Shown piece by piece: positions 35,983-47,100 of a DNA stretch of 64,000 bases. Under the pieces are notes generated by a model. That model was given only the letters and a program-made list of their open reading frames with translations, searched no databases and was not told the DNA's origin. A program made the position numbers and the translations under genes. The first letter of the stretch is position 1. Every line of letters starts with the position of its first letter. The DNA comes from Candidatus Tepidiaquacella proteinivora (GTDB lineage Bacteria > Bacteroidota > Ignavibacteria > Tepidaquicellales > Tepidaquicellaceae), in NCBI GenBank assembly GCA_013348845.1, contig CP054675.1, forward strand, positions 2,055,501 through 2,119,500. Reading direction: 5' to 3'.

Positions 35983-37560
35983 ATGAATAACGATAATAGT
36001 AAAATTGTTAGCATTAGATTTCTGAAGTCGTTCTTTATTATAATATCTATTCTGTTTATTACTTTCGTAATTTTCACAATTGATATTACAAGTCTTATTA
36101 ACTTTGCGCATGATGATTCGTTTTATTATTTAAAAACCGCATTTAATTTTTCCACTGGTAATGGTTCCAGTTTTGATACTATAAATCCAACAAATGGATA
36201 CCATCCCTTATATTTCTGGATATTATCTTTATATTTTTTTATAATAAATCTTTTTGTAAATACTTCCCCGGAATTATTGTTTCGTTTTGTATGTGTTCTT
36301 CATTTGATTATTGTTATAATAATTATTTATTTGATTTCTGAAATAATTAGAATTTGCTATGATAAAAATTTTTCAAAGAATAACAAATATTCTAATATTA
36401 TTACTTATTCAGTTTTATTCGGAACGATATTAATAAGGGATATAGGAACAGAATCTCAATTAACAGTATTACTCCTCCTGATTCTTTACTTTTTAGTATT
36501 AAAGAAAAATAATTTTAATTTCAGCTATAAATTAATCTTAGGGTTTGTTATATCTTTGCTATTATTATCAAGAACAGATTTGCTATATGTTTTTTTTATT
36601 CCTTTGATGATATTTTACACTTATAGGAAAGGAGTGACAGATTTATTTAAGAAATATTTTATTATATTCATTTTTGTATTGGTTGCTGTTATAATCAATA
36701 TATCGTATAACTATTTAGTTGATGGGTCAATATTTTCAGTTTCTCATTTAATAGTAAATTCTTTCCCCCAAATATTATTATTAGAAAATATTAAATCTTT
36801 ATATACAGAAACGGGTAGTTACATATCTTTTTTAAAATTATTGATGTTGTTATTTTTATTTATTGTTTCCCTATTCATATACAGTAAACAGAAATCAACA
36901 ATAAGATTTGATAGATGTTTTTTGTTTTCCACATTACTTGCGATAGGGAGTTTGCTTTTTTGTTTTCAACATTTAGCATTCAATAAGTTTGGATTGAGGT
37001 CATGGTATATGGCTATACCATCAATTTGTATTGTTTTACTGATTATTAATATTTTTCAAAAAGTAAGAATTAAAAAAACTTATTTGAAGTATTTAATGTT
37101 TGTTACAGTTGTTATTATTTCAATTTATTTTCTAATAATCCGGGTTTTCAATAATAAATTTATGTATGTTTACTTATATTCTAAAGAGATCGAGAAAATA
37201 ACTGATGTGAACGATAGAATATTTCAAATTGATTTTTCCGGAATAGCCGGCTTTTTTTCATCAAGAAAAATTATTAATGGTGATGGTTTAATTAACAGTA
37301 TGGAATATTACAGATATCTAAAAGGAAATGATGTTTCTAAATTTCTTAAGGAAAAAAACGTTAAATATTATTCGTTTTATGTATATAAAAATTATCAGGA
37401 AGATGATGAATACATTTATGATTATTCTTTTAAGGATTTCAGTAATGGAATATTCTTTAAAATTAGGAAAAAAGATATAATACTAAAATTTATATACCAC
37501 TATGAATACTTATTGGAAAATAATATAGGTAATTGGTATTTAGTTAAGTTAAATTTATGA
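35983..37560 (+). CDS. Polytopic membrane glycosyltransferase, GT39/ArnT-like
   Basis: 525 residues with about 11 membrane segments. After the first segment it has FAHDDSFYYLKTAFNF, with D44-D45 at the place of the catalytic aspartate loop of GT-C enzymes, and NGYHPLYFWILS. The C-terminal 120 residues form a soluble, probably periplasmic, domain. Such enzymes transfer sugars from polyprenyl-phosphate carriers on the outer face of the inner membrane. The acceptor is unknown; the neighbours point to a surface glycan. The stop overlaps the next start by 4 bases (ATGA). Confidence 0.7.
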   Translation: MNNDNSKIVSIRFLKSFFIIISILFITFVIFTIDITSLINFAHDDSFYYLKTAFNFSTGNGSSFDTINPTNGYHPLYFWILSLYFFIINLFVNTSPELLFRFVCVLHLIIVIIIIYLISEIIRICYDKNFSKNNKYSNIITYSVLFGTILIRDIGTESQLTVLLLLILYFLVLKKNNFNFSYKLILGFVISLLLLSRTDLLYVFFIPLMIFYTYRKGVTDLFKKYFIIFIFVLVAVIINISYNYLVDGSIFSVSHLIVNSFPQILLLENIKSLYTETGSYISFLKLLMLLFLFIVSLFIYSKQKSTIRFDRCFLFSTLLAIGSLLFCFQHLAFNKFGLRSWYMAIPSICIVLLIINIFQKVRIKKTYLKYLMFVTVVIISIYFLIIRVFNNKFMYVYLYSKEIEKITDVNDRIFQIDFSGIAGFFSSRKIINGDGLINSMEYYRYLKGNDVSKFLKEKNVKYYSFYVYKNYQEDDEYIYDYSFKDFSNGIFFKIRKKDIILKFIYHYEYLLENNIGNWYLVKLNL

Positions 37561-38513
37561 TGAGAGAATTTTATAACCAAAGAATATTAATTATTTCCTT
37601 AAATGCAATTGGAGATTCATACTTAAGTAGTTCTGTGCTTAACCTTTGTGGTATATCTCATTTGAATAACGATTATAATATAGTAACATTGTCAGATGCA
37701 AAATTTATTATAGAAAATATTGATTATAAAAATAGAATATATGTAAATAAAAAAAACATATTTTCTATTTTATATAATATTTTTAGAGTATTATTTCACA
37801 AATATGATTTGGCTTTTAATTTTTTTGAAGGGAGAGTAAATACACTGTTTTTTTTAGTATGCAGGGCTAAAATAAAGATCGGTTATATTAATTTTAAAAA
37901 AGTCAAAGACTGGAGTTTTAAAAAAAGTAAGGTATATATTTCAGGAATTAAATCAGATAATAATTTAGTCTGGAATCCGGAGATGAATTTTATGGATAAA
38001 ATAAAATTAGCACTAAAGCCATTAAATATTGATACTAAAGATTTAAATAAATTAAAATTTAGTAATTTGATACAAAGAGAAGATGAAATAGCACAGGAAA
38101 ATATTTTAATAAACTACGATTCTAGAATTCCAGGTAAAAGAATAAATATTAAAGTTGTATCTCAATTAATACAGTATTTACTTAATAGTGGAATGCATAA
38201 TATTCATTTGATTGATTATTACAAAAGGATAAAGGAAGAAAGAATTACAATTCACAAGGAATTAGATTTAAATACTATTATAAATCTTTTTAGTAAATGT
38301 AAATTATTTATAACCAGTGATTCTTTTCTTATTCATTTAGCTGATGCATATAATATTAAAACTTTGGGAATTTTCTTTGATACAAATCCTGAATCGGTTT
38401 TTTATAATTATAAAGACAAATTCTGGCTAAAATTAAAACAAAATTCTGATGATAATGCCGAGATTATTTTTAATAAAGTAAAAGAGTTATTAATAATTAA
38501 TGAGAATAATTAA
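37557..38513 (+). CDS. Glycosyltransferase family 9-like protein
   Basis: 318 residues, shorter and more diverged than the other two GT9 proteins here. The N terminus has ILIISLNAIGDSYLSSSVL, the GT9 acceptor-side pattern, and the C-terminal domain has LFITSDSFLIHLADAYNIKTLGIFF, the equivalent of the donor-site DSGxxHLA block. It probably acts in the same glycan as its neighbours. It starts within the stop of the GT39-like gene and its end overlaps the WecG-like gene by 14 bases. Confidence 0.7.
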   Translation: MMREFYNQRILIISLNAIGDSYLSSSVLNLCGISHLNNDYNIVTLSDAKFIIENIDYKNRIYVNKKNIFSILYNIFRVLFHKYDLAFNFFEGRVNTLFFLVCRAKIKIGYINFKKVKDWSFKKSKVYISGIKSDNNLVWNPEMNFMDKIKLALKPLNIDTKDLNKLKFSNLIQREDEIAQENILINYDSRIPGKRINIKVVSQLIQYLLNSGMHNIHLIDYYKRIKEERITIHKELDLNTIINLFSKCKLFITSDSFLIHLADAYNIKTLGIFFDTNPESVFYNYKDKFWLKLKQNSDDNAEIIFNKVKELLIINENN

Positions 38514-39228
38514 TTCTGAATTAAATATAAGATGTTATGATGAAATATTAAAAATAATATTTGATTCTGTATTATTAAAAAATAAAACTACTTTTACTTA
38601 TATTAATTCCTATGTTTGTTTATATGCAAATAAGAAAAAAGAATTTCAAAAAATACTAAATGAAATTACTTATAGGTATCCTGATGGAATAGGTATTTAT
38701 TGGGCATCCAGATTTTTGTATAAAACAGCTGGAATAAAGGAATATATGACTGGTACAGACTTGTATTTCAGAATTTTTAACGAATTCAATAAAAAGGGAG
38801 GTAAGTTTTTTATTTATGGCGGGGATAAAAATTCTAAACCTCTGTTATTAAAAAAAATACAGAAAGAATTTCCGAATTTATCTTTGGGAGGATATTTTGA
38901 TAGAGATACCGTGTTCAATGAAGATATATTAAATCAAATGAATAACTCTGGGTCGGATATTTTATTTATTGGTTTGGGTACTCCTTTTCAGGAAGAATTC
39001 TTATATAAATTTTGTAATAATATTAATATACCTGTTATAATATGTGTTGGGAGCGGGATTGATTTCCTTGCAGGATATTTAAAAAGAGCTCCGGTATTTT
39101 TAAGAAATCTAAGATTAGAATGGCTTTACAGGTTTATTAACGAACCAAGAAGGTTATTTAAAAGATATTTTTTTGGTATTCCACTTTTTATATTTAAAGT
39201 TATAGTTCAAAAATTTAAATTATTATAA
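38500..39228 (+). CDS. WecG/TagA/CpsF family glycosyltransferase
   Basis: 242 residues. The family signature is clear: TYINSYVCLYA near 35, RYPDGIGIYWASRF near 64-77, MTGTDL near 88, FFIYGGD near 105, then FIGLGTPFQEEF near 150 and GSGIDFLAGYLKRAP near 180-195, ending in LEWLYRFINEPRRLFKRY. Members transfer N-acetylmannosamine or its uronic acid, or another sugar, to an undecaprenyl-linked primer, usually as an early step. It closes the second glycan locus. The giant protease gene starts 13 bases later. Confidence 0.92.
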   Translation: MRIINSELNIRCYDEILKIIFDSVLLKNKTTFTYINSYVCLYANKKKEFQKILNEITYRYPDGIGIYWASRFLYKTAGIKEYMTGTDLYFRIFNEFNKKGGKFFIYGGDKNSKPLLLKKIQKEFPNLSLGGYFDRDTVFNEDILNQMNNSGSDILFIGLGTPFQEEFLYKFCNNINIPVIICVGSGIDFLAGYLKRAPVFLRNLRLEWLYRFINEPRRLFKRYFFGIPLFIFKVIVQKFKLL

Positions 39229-39241
39229 AAGACATTATTTT

Positions 39242-42200
39242 ATGAAGAGAATTTTATTTATATCTCTTCTACATTTATTTATATCGGGAATTGTTTCTGC
39301 ACAAAACTATAATTGGATTACACCTAATAAGGATTATCTGAAATTATATGTTATTTCTGATGGTATGCATCGGATTAATAAAGAAGATTTTATAAATGCC
39401 GGGATTAATCCCAACAATATTGATCCACGAACTGTGAAAGTATTATTTAAAGGGTCACAAATTCCAATTTATTTTTTTGGTGAAGAAGATGGGGTATTTA
39501 ATGATAGTGACTATTTTGATTTTTATGGAGAAAGAAATTATGGTGGTCATTCCAATGTTTTTGTGGAAGTTGGTGGAAATATGATTGTCCATTATGTTGT
39601 CAACGAGTTTTATAACTTATATTCTGATACTAATATATATTGGATTGATTGGGGAGGGGATTTCGGATTGAGATATATTGATTATTCATATTCAACGAAT
39701 ATTTCCTATCCTAATGAATATTTTCTTCAGGAATTACATTTTGAAAGGGATTTAATTTATAGTTTGGGAGAAAAAAGAAATCCATCTGATTTTAGAAATT
39801 TTAATAATGAAAGGGTATCAGGAGAAGGTTGGTTCTGGCGTGATTTAACAAGGGGAAATATTATATCAGATACATTCAGAACTCCATTTTTAAATCAGAT
39901 TGATTCATTAAGTTATATCAAATTATTCGCTTACCCGAATTCATATAATGATACTATATTTAATGAACACAGATTAATTTTTCGCGTAAATTCTTCTATT
40001 GTTGATACTATTAAAAGAGATAATTATAACAGGTTTGATACAATAATTGCTTTTCCCACTTCGCTATTATCTTCTACAAATCTTAATCAGATTAGTTTTA
40101 CATATACAAACCCCTCTACATATATAGGAAGATTATTATTTGATATGTTTCATTTATATTATCCAAGGAAAATGGTGTTAGAGAATCGTTATTTAAAAAT
40201 GAATTTATCCGGTGATGATACAACAACAAAAAAGTTTAGGATAAGTGGTGCAAGTAGCAATTTTCCGATTTATATTTATGATGTTAGAAATAATTTGAGA
40301 ATTACAAATTTCAGCTTTTCTAATGATACAATTTATTTTTCAGGTAAGAGTAATGGTAAGTTTGAAATTGAAAACCAGATTATTAGCAGAAAGCCTTTTA
40401 GAATCAAGATTAAAAGGGTGCCGGATTTTATTTCTCAAATGAATGGGGTAGATTATTTAATAATTTACAATAAAATTTTTGAAAACCAGGCAGAACAATT
40501 AAGACTGCATAGAAATTCTTACAATCAATTCAGAACTTATAAAGCAGAAATTGAAGATGTATATGATGTGTTTAATTTTGGTTTAGAAAATCCGATAGCG
40601 ATTAGAAATTTTATCAAGTATATCTATACTAATTGGCAACCTCCGAAGATAAGGTATTTATGCTTATTCGGAAGGGGTTCATTAGATCCAAAACATAATA
40701 TTCAAAGTAGTGAATTTTATAAAAATTTTGTTCCTGTCTATGGCAATCCCCCGACCGATGGTTACTTTGTAAATTTCAATGATGGTTCCTATATGTATTA
40801 TCATCAAGTTGCAGTAGGAAGACTTCCTGTATATACAATTCAGGAAGCTCAGAGTGTTGTTAATAAAATCATTGATTATGATAATACTTTACCATCAAAA
40901 TGGGTTAAAAATTTTATTTTTATTACCGGAGGTCAAAATATTAGTGAACAGATTCAGTTTGCTAATCAATCAAATTCTTTTATAAATACTTACATTACAC
41001 CATGTCCAATTGCTGGTATAAATACCAAAATATATAGAAATGATTCTGCAGGTTATATAACATTTAATTATCAGGATTCGATTAAAAATTCAATTAATTC
41101 TGGTGGATTAATTGTAAACTATATTGGGCATGCGGGCTCCAATGTTTGGGATAATGGTCTATCAGACCCATCTGAATTAAGTAATTCAGAAAAACTTCCC
41201 TATATTTTTAGTATGACTTGTTTTACAGGTAAGAATGCAGAAACAGAATTAAGAAGTTTCGGGGAAAAATTTATTACTATTCAAGGGAAGGGTGCTATTG
41301 GCTTTCTTGGCTCTACGGGGTGGAGTTTCTCTGGCTCTGGTAATACTTTTAATGGGTATTTATTTGAAGCATTAAGTTTAGATACATTAAGAAGTTTAGG
41401 AGAATTACTTAAATATGCTACTATAAAAATGAAAATTGATTCTTCAAGTTTCCCGGCTCGAAATACACTGAACTGCTACAGTTTATTAGGAGACCCGGCT
41501 ACTGAATTGAAACTGATGAAGTATCCGGAATTTGATATACAAATAACTGACTTTTGGGCTTCAAATATTTATCCTTCTATAAAGGAACTAATTACATATA
41601 AAGTCTATCCTAAAAATTTAGGAGTATGTGCAGACTCTTGTAAAGTAAGATTTCAGATGTTTAAGAATAATGTAATAACTTATCAAAGGGATACAATAAT
41701 TAGAAACTTTAAATATATTGATACATTATCTTATTTCTATTCATTTGATTCAGTAGGTAATTATATGGTAAAGGTTATACTTGACCCGGATAACTGGTAT
41801 CCGAAAGATGGAAAAACAAATAATGTTATATCTATACCGATATATTTAAAAAACATATCATTCGTACCCCTGAAACCTGTTAACAATCAGGTTATATCTG
41901 GTGATTCAATAGAAATTGTTGGTTTAAATCCGAATGTCAAGTTTAATAGTAATCAGGTTAAGGTTATTCTCTCAATAGATACCTCAGGGTTATTTTCTTC
42001 ACCTTTACATAGAATTTATTTCAAAAATGTAACTTCTGGCGTAACATCAAAAATTAAAATTGATATTCCGATAAAAGATACAAATATAGTTTACTATTGG
42101 CGGTTGAATTCTGTTATTAATAATATTGATAGCGCGGGATGGTCTGAAATTCAAAAATTTATTTGGGCAGGGGATAGAACAGTAAGTTTCTTAAGAAATT

Positions 42201-44080
42201 CAGATACAAATATTAAAATATCTAAATATAAAAAAGGGCAATTTGAAGAACACGATTTTAACAATATTAGGTTTATAAATGGAAATTTAGAGTTATCACA
42301 GTTTGTTGGGAATTTAGCGGCTCAATCCTGGGGAGGGAATTTTTATGATGCAACTTACTTTACGATAAATGAGTCACAAATTTTCCTGATTGACTCGATT
42401 TTCTGGGGTGGATTGAATCTTGCGAAGGTTAGAAAACTTGATGGTAAACTTTCCGACCTAAAACACTTTGCATTTTCATCTGCTTTATCGAATGATTCTT
42501 TGTTTAATTATTTAAATAATTTTGATACAAATTACATCTTAATGGTTGTAAAATCTATTCCAACGGGGGAAACCCAAAATATGAATTCAGCTGTCAGGAA
42601 CAAATTTAAACAATTCGGAAGTTATTATATTGATTCAGTTAATCTTACTCAATTTTCCAGATGGAGTTTTATATCTTACAGAGGATTGCCGCAACCTTTA
42701 GTATCAGAAGGTTTTTCAAATATTGGATGGGCTCCGGTAAATGTTAGTATGAATCCACTGTTTTACTTTACTAATGGTGAGATATTTAATACTTTCGGTC
42801 CTTCTGATGGTTGGAAATATTTTGATTTGAATTATTTCTTATTCCCCTCGACTTTTATTAAGTATGATTTAATTGGAATTAAAAATAATGGCCAAGAACA
42901 ATATTTAAAACAAAATCAAATTATCTCTAACTTTATAAATATTGATAGTATAAATCCAATTTTATACCCAAATTTAAAATTCATTTTAAAATTAGAGATA
43001 GATACAAATCATCCTGAGGTTAATACTTCTCCAAAATTTTCAAGGCTAAATCTGTATTATACTCCTCCGGCAGAATTAGTCCCCGATTTTAATTCTTTTG
43101 TAAAAAGTGATTCAATAGTTCAGGAAGGGGATTCGGTTAATTTTTCATTGTATATTACCAATACAGGATATGGTTCTATTAATGGTATAATTAATCAGTG
43201 GTCTGCAACTTCACCACAAGGAATAATTAGACTTAAAGTTGATACAATCTTTACAACTCTCAATATTGACAGTAGCATTTTAGTGAGTTCAAGGGTTCCA
43301 ACTAAAGGATTGAGAAAACCGTCTTTACTAAAAGATACCGTTTATATATTTTTTGAAACAAGAGTTTTAAATAAAAATGAGTTCTATACATATAATAATA
43401 CGTTAGTCGAAAGTATTATTGTTACTGGTGATACAATAAAACCCGATGTAGAAGTTACTTTTGATGGTATCAAAGTTTCTAATGGTGACTTCATACAGAG
43501 AAAGCCAAGAATAATTTTAAAGTTTTTTGATAATAGTAAAATTTTTATTAATGACACCACAAATGTTAAAATAAAACTTGATTATCAGTATATACCCTAT
43601 TATATAAATGGTATAAAAAATCCGGATTTAGATATTCAATTTATGAGGGACAAATATCTTCAGGCAATCGTAAATTATACACCTACATTAACTGATGGAG
43701 AACATTTTTTTGAATTTATCACTACAGATGCGACTGGAAATAGAGGTGATACAGTTAAATATTTCTTGAATGTGAATCCGGAATTCAGAATAACTGACCT
43801 GAATAATTTCCCGAATCCAATGAAAAATAATACAAGTTTCTTATTTAACCTATCCGGAGAATATCCTCCAACTTTGTGTAAGATTAAAATATTTAGTGTT
43901 TCTGGTCGTTTGATTAAAACAATTATACATTTTGCTAATATTGGTTTTAACAAAGTAGATTGGGATGGTAGAGATGAGGATGGCGATTTTGTTGCTAATG
44001 GTGTGTATTTTTATAAATTAATTGTTGAAGGTGTTAATAAACTTGAAACAAAAATTGAAAAACTTGTTGTTTTGAAATAA
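39242..44080 (+). CDS. PorU-like C25 family cysteine protease with T9SS sorting domain (copy 1)
   Basis: 1612 residues. A signal peptide (1-20) is followed by a PorU-type N-terminal domain (LKLYVISDGMHRI, DPRTVKVLFKG). The gingipain-type C25 domain spans about 395-760 with catalytic H630 (NYIGHAG) and C660 (SMTCFTGK). Long beta-sandwich regions follow, and the last 95 residues form a T9SS sorting domain (NFPNPMKN, then DGRDEDGDFVANGVYFYKL). PorU is the T9SS sortase that cuts sorting domains and attaches cargo; it is about 1150 residues in Porphyromonas, so this protein is longer. It may be the sortase or a secreted protease. A paralogue follows after 33 bases. Confidence 0.85.
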   Translation: MKRILFISLLHLFISGIVSAQNYNWITPNKDYLKLYVISDGMHRINKEDFINAGINPNNIDPRTVKVLFKGSQIPIYFFGEEDGVFNDSDYFDFYGERNYGGHSNVFVEVGGNMIVHYVVNEFYNLYSDTNIYWIDWGGDFGLRYIDYSYSTNISYPNEYFLQELHFERDLIYSLGEKRNPSDFRNFNNERVSGEGWFWRDLTRGNIISDTFRTPFLNQIDSLSYIKLFAYPNSYNDTIFNEHRLIFRVNSSIVDTIKRDNYNRFDTIIAFPTSLLSSTNLNQISFTYTNPSTYIGRLLFDMFHLYYPRKMVLENRYLKMNLSGDDTTTKKFRISGASSNFPIYIYDVRNNLRITNFSFSNDTIYFSGKSNGKFEIENQIISRKPFRIKIKRVPDFISQMNGVDYLIIYNKIFENQAEQLRLHRNSYNQFRTYKAEIEDVYDVFNFGLENPIAIRNFIKYIYTNWQPPKIRYLCLFGRGSLDPKHNIQSSEFYKNFVPVYGNPPTDGYFVNFNDGSYMYYHQVAVGRLPVYTIQEAQSVVNKIIDYDNTLPSKWVKNFIFITGGQNISEQIQFANQSNSFINTYITPCPIAGINTKIYRNDSAGYITFNYQDSIKNSINSGGLIVNYIGHAGSNVWDNGLSDPSELSNSEKLPYIFSMTCFTGKNAETELRSFGEKFITIQGKGAIGFLGSTGWSFSGSGNTFNGYLFEALSLDTLRSLGELLKYATIKMKIDSSSFPARNTLNCYSLLGDPATELKLMKYPEFDIQITDFWASNIYPSIKELITYKVYPKNLGVCADSCKVRFQMFKNNVITYQRDTIIRNFKYIDTLSYFYSFDSVGNYMVKVILDPDNWYPKDGKTNNVISIPIYLKNISFVPLKPVNNQVISGDSIEIVGLNPNVKFNSNQVKVILSIDTSGLFSSPLHRIYFKNVTSGVTSKIKIDIPIKDTNIVYYWRLNSVINNIDSAGWSEIQKFIWAGDRTVSFLRNSDTNIKISKYKKGQFEEHDFNNIRFINGNLELSQFVGNLAAQSWGGNFYDATYFTINESQIFLIDSIFWGGLNLAKVRKLDGKLSDLKHFAFSSALSNDSLFNYLNNFDTNYILMVVKSIPTGETQNMNSAVRNKFKQFGSYYIDSVNLTQFSRWSFISYRGLPQPLVSEGFSNIGWAPVNVSMNPLFYFTNGEIFNTFGPSDGWKYFDLNYFLFPSTFIKYDLIGIKNNGQEQYLKQNQIISNFINIDSINPILYPNLKFILKLEIDTNHPEVNTSPKFSRLNLYYTPPAELVPDFNSFVKSDSIVQEGDSVNFSLYITNTGYGSINGIINQWSATSPQGIIRLKVDTIFTTLNIDSSILVSSRVPTKGLRKPSLLKDTVYIFFETRVLNKNEFYTYNNTLVESIIVTGDTIKPDVEVTFDGIKVSNGDFIQRKPRIILKFFDNSKIFINDTTNVKIKLDYQYIPYYINGIKNPDLDIQFMRDKYLQAIVNYTPTLTDGEHFFEFITTDATGNRGDTVKYFLNVNPEFRITDLNNFPNPMKNNTSFLFNLSGEYPPTLCKIKIFSVSGRLIKTIIHFANIGFNKVDWDGRDEDGDFVANGVYFYKLIVEGVNKLETKIEKLVVLK

Positions 44081-44113
44081 AATTTTGTTTATTATTGTAT
44101 ATATACATGTAAA

Positions 44114-47100
44114 ATGAAGAATCTATCAGTTTATACTATTATATTTTTACTTTTCAATTGTATTGGTTATTCCCAGAATTATAATTGGATTACACCCAAC
44201 ACACCATACCTGAAAATGTACATAATAGAAGATGGTATGTATAGGATTGATAAATCAGATTTCATTAACGCAGGAATTAGTACCTCTTCAATTGACCCGC
44301 GTACAGTTAAAGTGTTTTACAAAGGTAATCAGATTCCAATTTACTTTCATGGAGAAGCGGATGGTATTTTTAATGATACTGATTATTTTGATTTCTATGG
44401 GCAAAGAAATTATGGTGGATTGACAAATACTTATAATGTCTATAATCAGGTTTCTTATGTTACAAATGAATACTATAATGTTTATTCAGATACAAATATT
44501 TATTGGGTAGGGTGGGGTGGAAGTTATGGTTTAAGATATATTGATTATAACTATAGTGTGAATACTCCATACCCTTTTAATTATTTTAAGGAAAAGGTGC
44601 ATTTTGAAATAGATTTAGTGTATTCGTTAGGGGTATCTACAGGTGATGGTGATTACCGTAATTTTATGAACGATAAATTTGAGGGTGAAGGGTGGTATTG
44701 GAAGCAAATGCTTAATAATAATACTCACACACAAACTTTTCTTCCTATCAATTTGCAACCAACTTCAGACCAATTTGAATTTAAAATATTTGCTTATCCG
44801 ATTAATTATAGTTCTTCTGTCTCGCTTGAACATAGAATAATGATTAGGCTTAATAATAATCTCATAGATACCGTAAAGTCAGAGGATTTAAACAGGATAG
44901 ATACAATACGATATTTCCCAGGTAATTTCTTTACTGCAGGTTCAAACAATACAATAACTTTAAAATATACTCCCCCTTCTTCTTTTTCAAGCGGTAAGAT
45001 ATATCTTGATATGTTTGAAATAACTTACCCACGAGGATTTCAATTTGATAGTAATAAATTAGCTTTTAAGGATTCAACAACGGATTCTACTTCAAAACAA
45101 TTTAAAATCAAAGGCTATGTCCCTTCCAATATAATTCATATCTATGATAACAGGAATGGTTTAAGGATTACTAATTTTTCTTATAATTTTGATACTTTGA
45201 TTTTTACAGGAAAAGGAAATGGAAGTTTTGAAATTTATAATAAACCTATAACCAAAAAGCCTCTAAGAGTTAAACAAAGGCAAGTACCTAACCTTGTTTC
45301 TACATCTAATGGAGTAGATTATTTAATAGTATATAATAAGTTATTTGAAACACAAGCAGAGCAATTAAGGCAATACCGGACATCTCACAATGCTTTCCGT
45401 GCTTATAAAGCGGAAATTGAGGATATCTATGATATCTTCAATTTTGGTATTGAAAATCCTGTTGCTGTAAAAAACTTTGTAAAGTATGTATATCAATATT
45501 GGCAACAACCTCCTGTTAAATATCTCTGCTTATTTGGAAGAGGTTCTGTTGATCCCAAAAGAATAAATTCATCTGCTCCTTATTACAAAAATCTTATACC
45601 AGTTTATGGAGTACCCGTGACTGATGGATATTTTGCTAATTTGAATGAAGGTTCTTTTACATATGTTCAACATATAGCAACCGGTAGAATTCCTGTCTAT
45701 ACAGTTCAGGAAGCTTCTGATGTTGTAAATAAGATAATTGAATACGAAAGTTTTCAATTAGATGATTGGGTAAAAACAGGTATCTTAGTAACGGGTGGAT
45801 ATTCATATAATGATCAACAAAATTGCATAATTCAATCGGAATATCTGAATAACACCTATCTTTCTGTTCCTCCTTTGTCAATAAAACCTGAGAGAATTTA
45901 TTTAACCGATACAACAGGTTTTGTTTCCTTTAATTATTATGATTCTGTTATTCATGTGATAAACAGGAATAGTATATTTGTGAATTATATTGGCCACGCA
46001 GGGAATGGCTGGTGGGATTTTACTTTTGAAGACCCAAATGAGTTAAACAACAGTAGATATCCTTTAGTGTTTAGTATGACCTGCTTTACTGGTAAACATT
46101 CTGAACCAGATTTAAGGTCTTATGGAGAAAAATTCCTTTATTTACCAAATAAAGGTTCAATCGGGGTTATATCAACCACTGGCTGGAGTTTCTCAACTTC
46201 GGGAAATATTTTTAATGAAAAATGTTTAGATGGTTTAGCAACTAATTCTTTAAGAGTAACGGGGGATATTATTAAATATGCTTCACTTGCTATGGCTTCT
46301 GATTCGGGAAGTTTCCCCGTTAGAAATACAATTAATTGTTATAATTTGATTGGTGATCCTGCGACAACCTTAAAACTCCCTAAATTTCCTGAGTTTGTTA
46401 TTTTAAATAATCATTATACTATATCTCCTGCTTATCCTAAAATTGGTGATAATGTAAACTTAAAATTTTACCCAAGAAATTTGGGTACTTTTGCAGACTC
46501 ATGTAAAATAAGATTTCAGATTTTTAAAAATAATTATTTAGTTTTAACCAATGATACAATAATTAGAAATTTTAAGTTCATTGATTCATTGAACAAATAT
46601 TTTAGAATAGATTCATTAGGAAATTATGTAATTAAGTTGATTCTTGATTCTGAGAATTGGTATCAGAATGAAAATGAAAATAATAATATCCTGACTTTAA
46701 CTTTGCAAACACAGAATTATTCTTCTTATCCTTTGAAACCAATAAATAATCAGGTAATATACAACGATACAGTAGAATTTGTTGGGATTATTCCAAATAT
46801 TAAATCAAACTTTAATAATAAATATCTACTTCAGATAGATACTACTATTTCCTTTAACTCTCCATTATTAGCAAGTTATATGACTACAACTTCTCAAGGA
46901 ACTGTGGCAAAGTTCAAAGTGGGATTACCTTTGTTAGATTCTAATGTAACATATTTCTGGAGATTAAATGCTGTTATTAATAATCAAGACACTTTGCAAT
47001 GGTCAATGCCGAATAAATTTTATGTTAGAGTAAATAAATTTACCGAGAATGAAAATTTAGATTCTTCAGTTACTATTAGTAAATTCAAACCAGTTCATTA

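Noticed and set aside
44096-44107. Palindrome TGTATATATACA between the two protease genes as a regulatory site
   Set aside because: Only two G/C bases in 12; such AT palindromes are expected by chance in this DNA and no promoter elements surround it.
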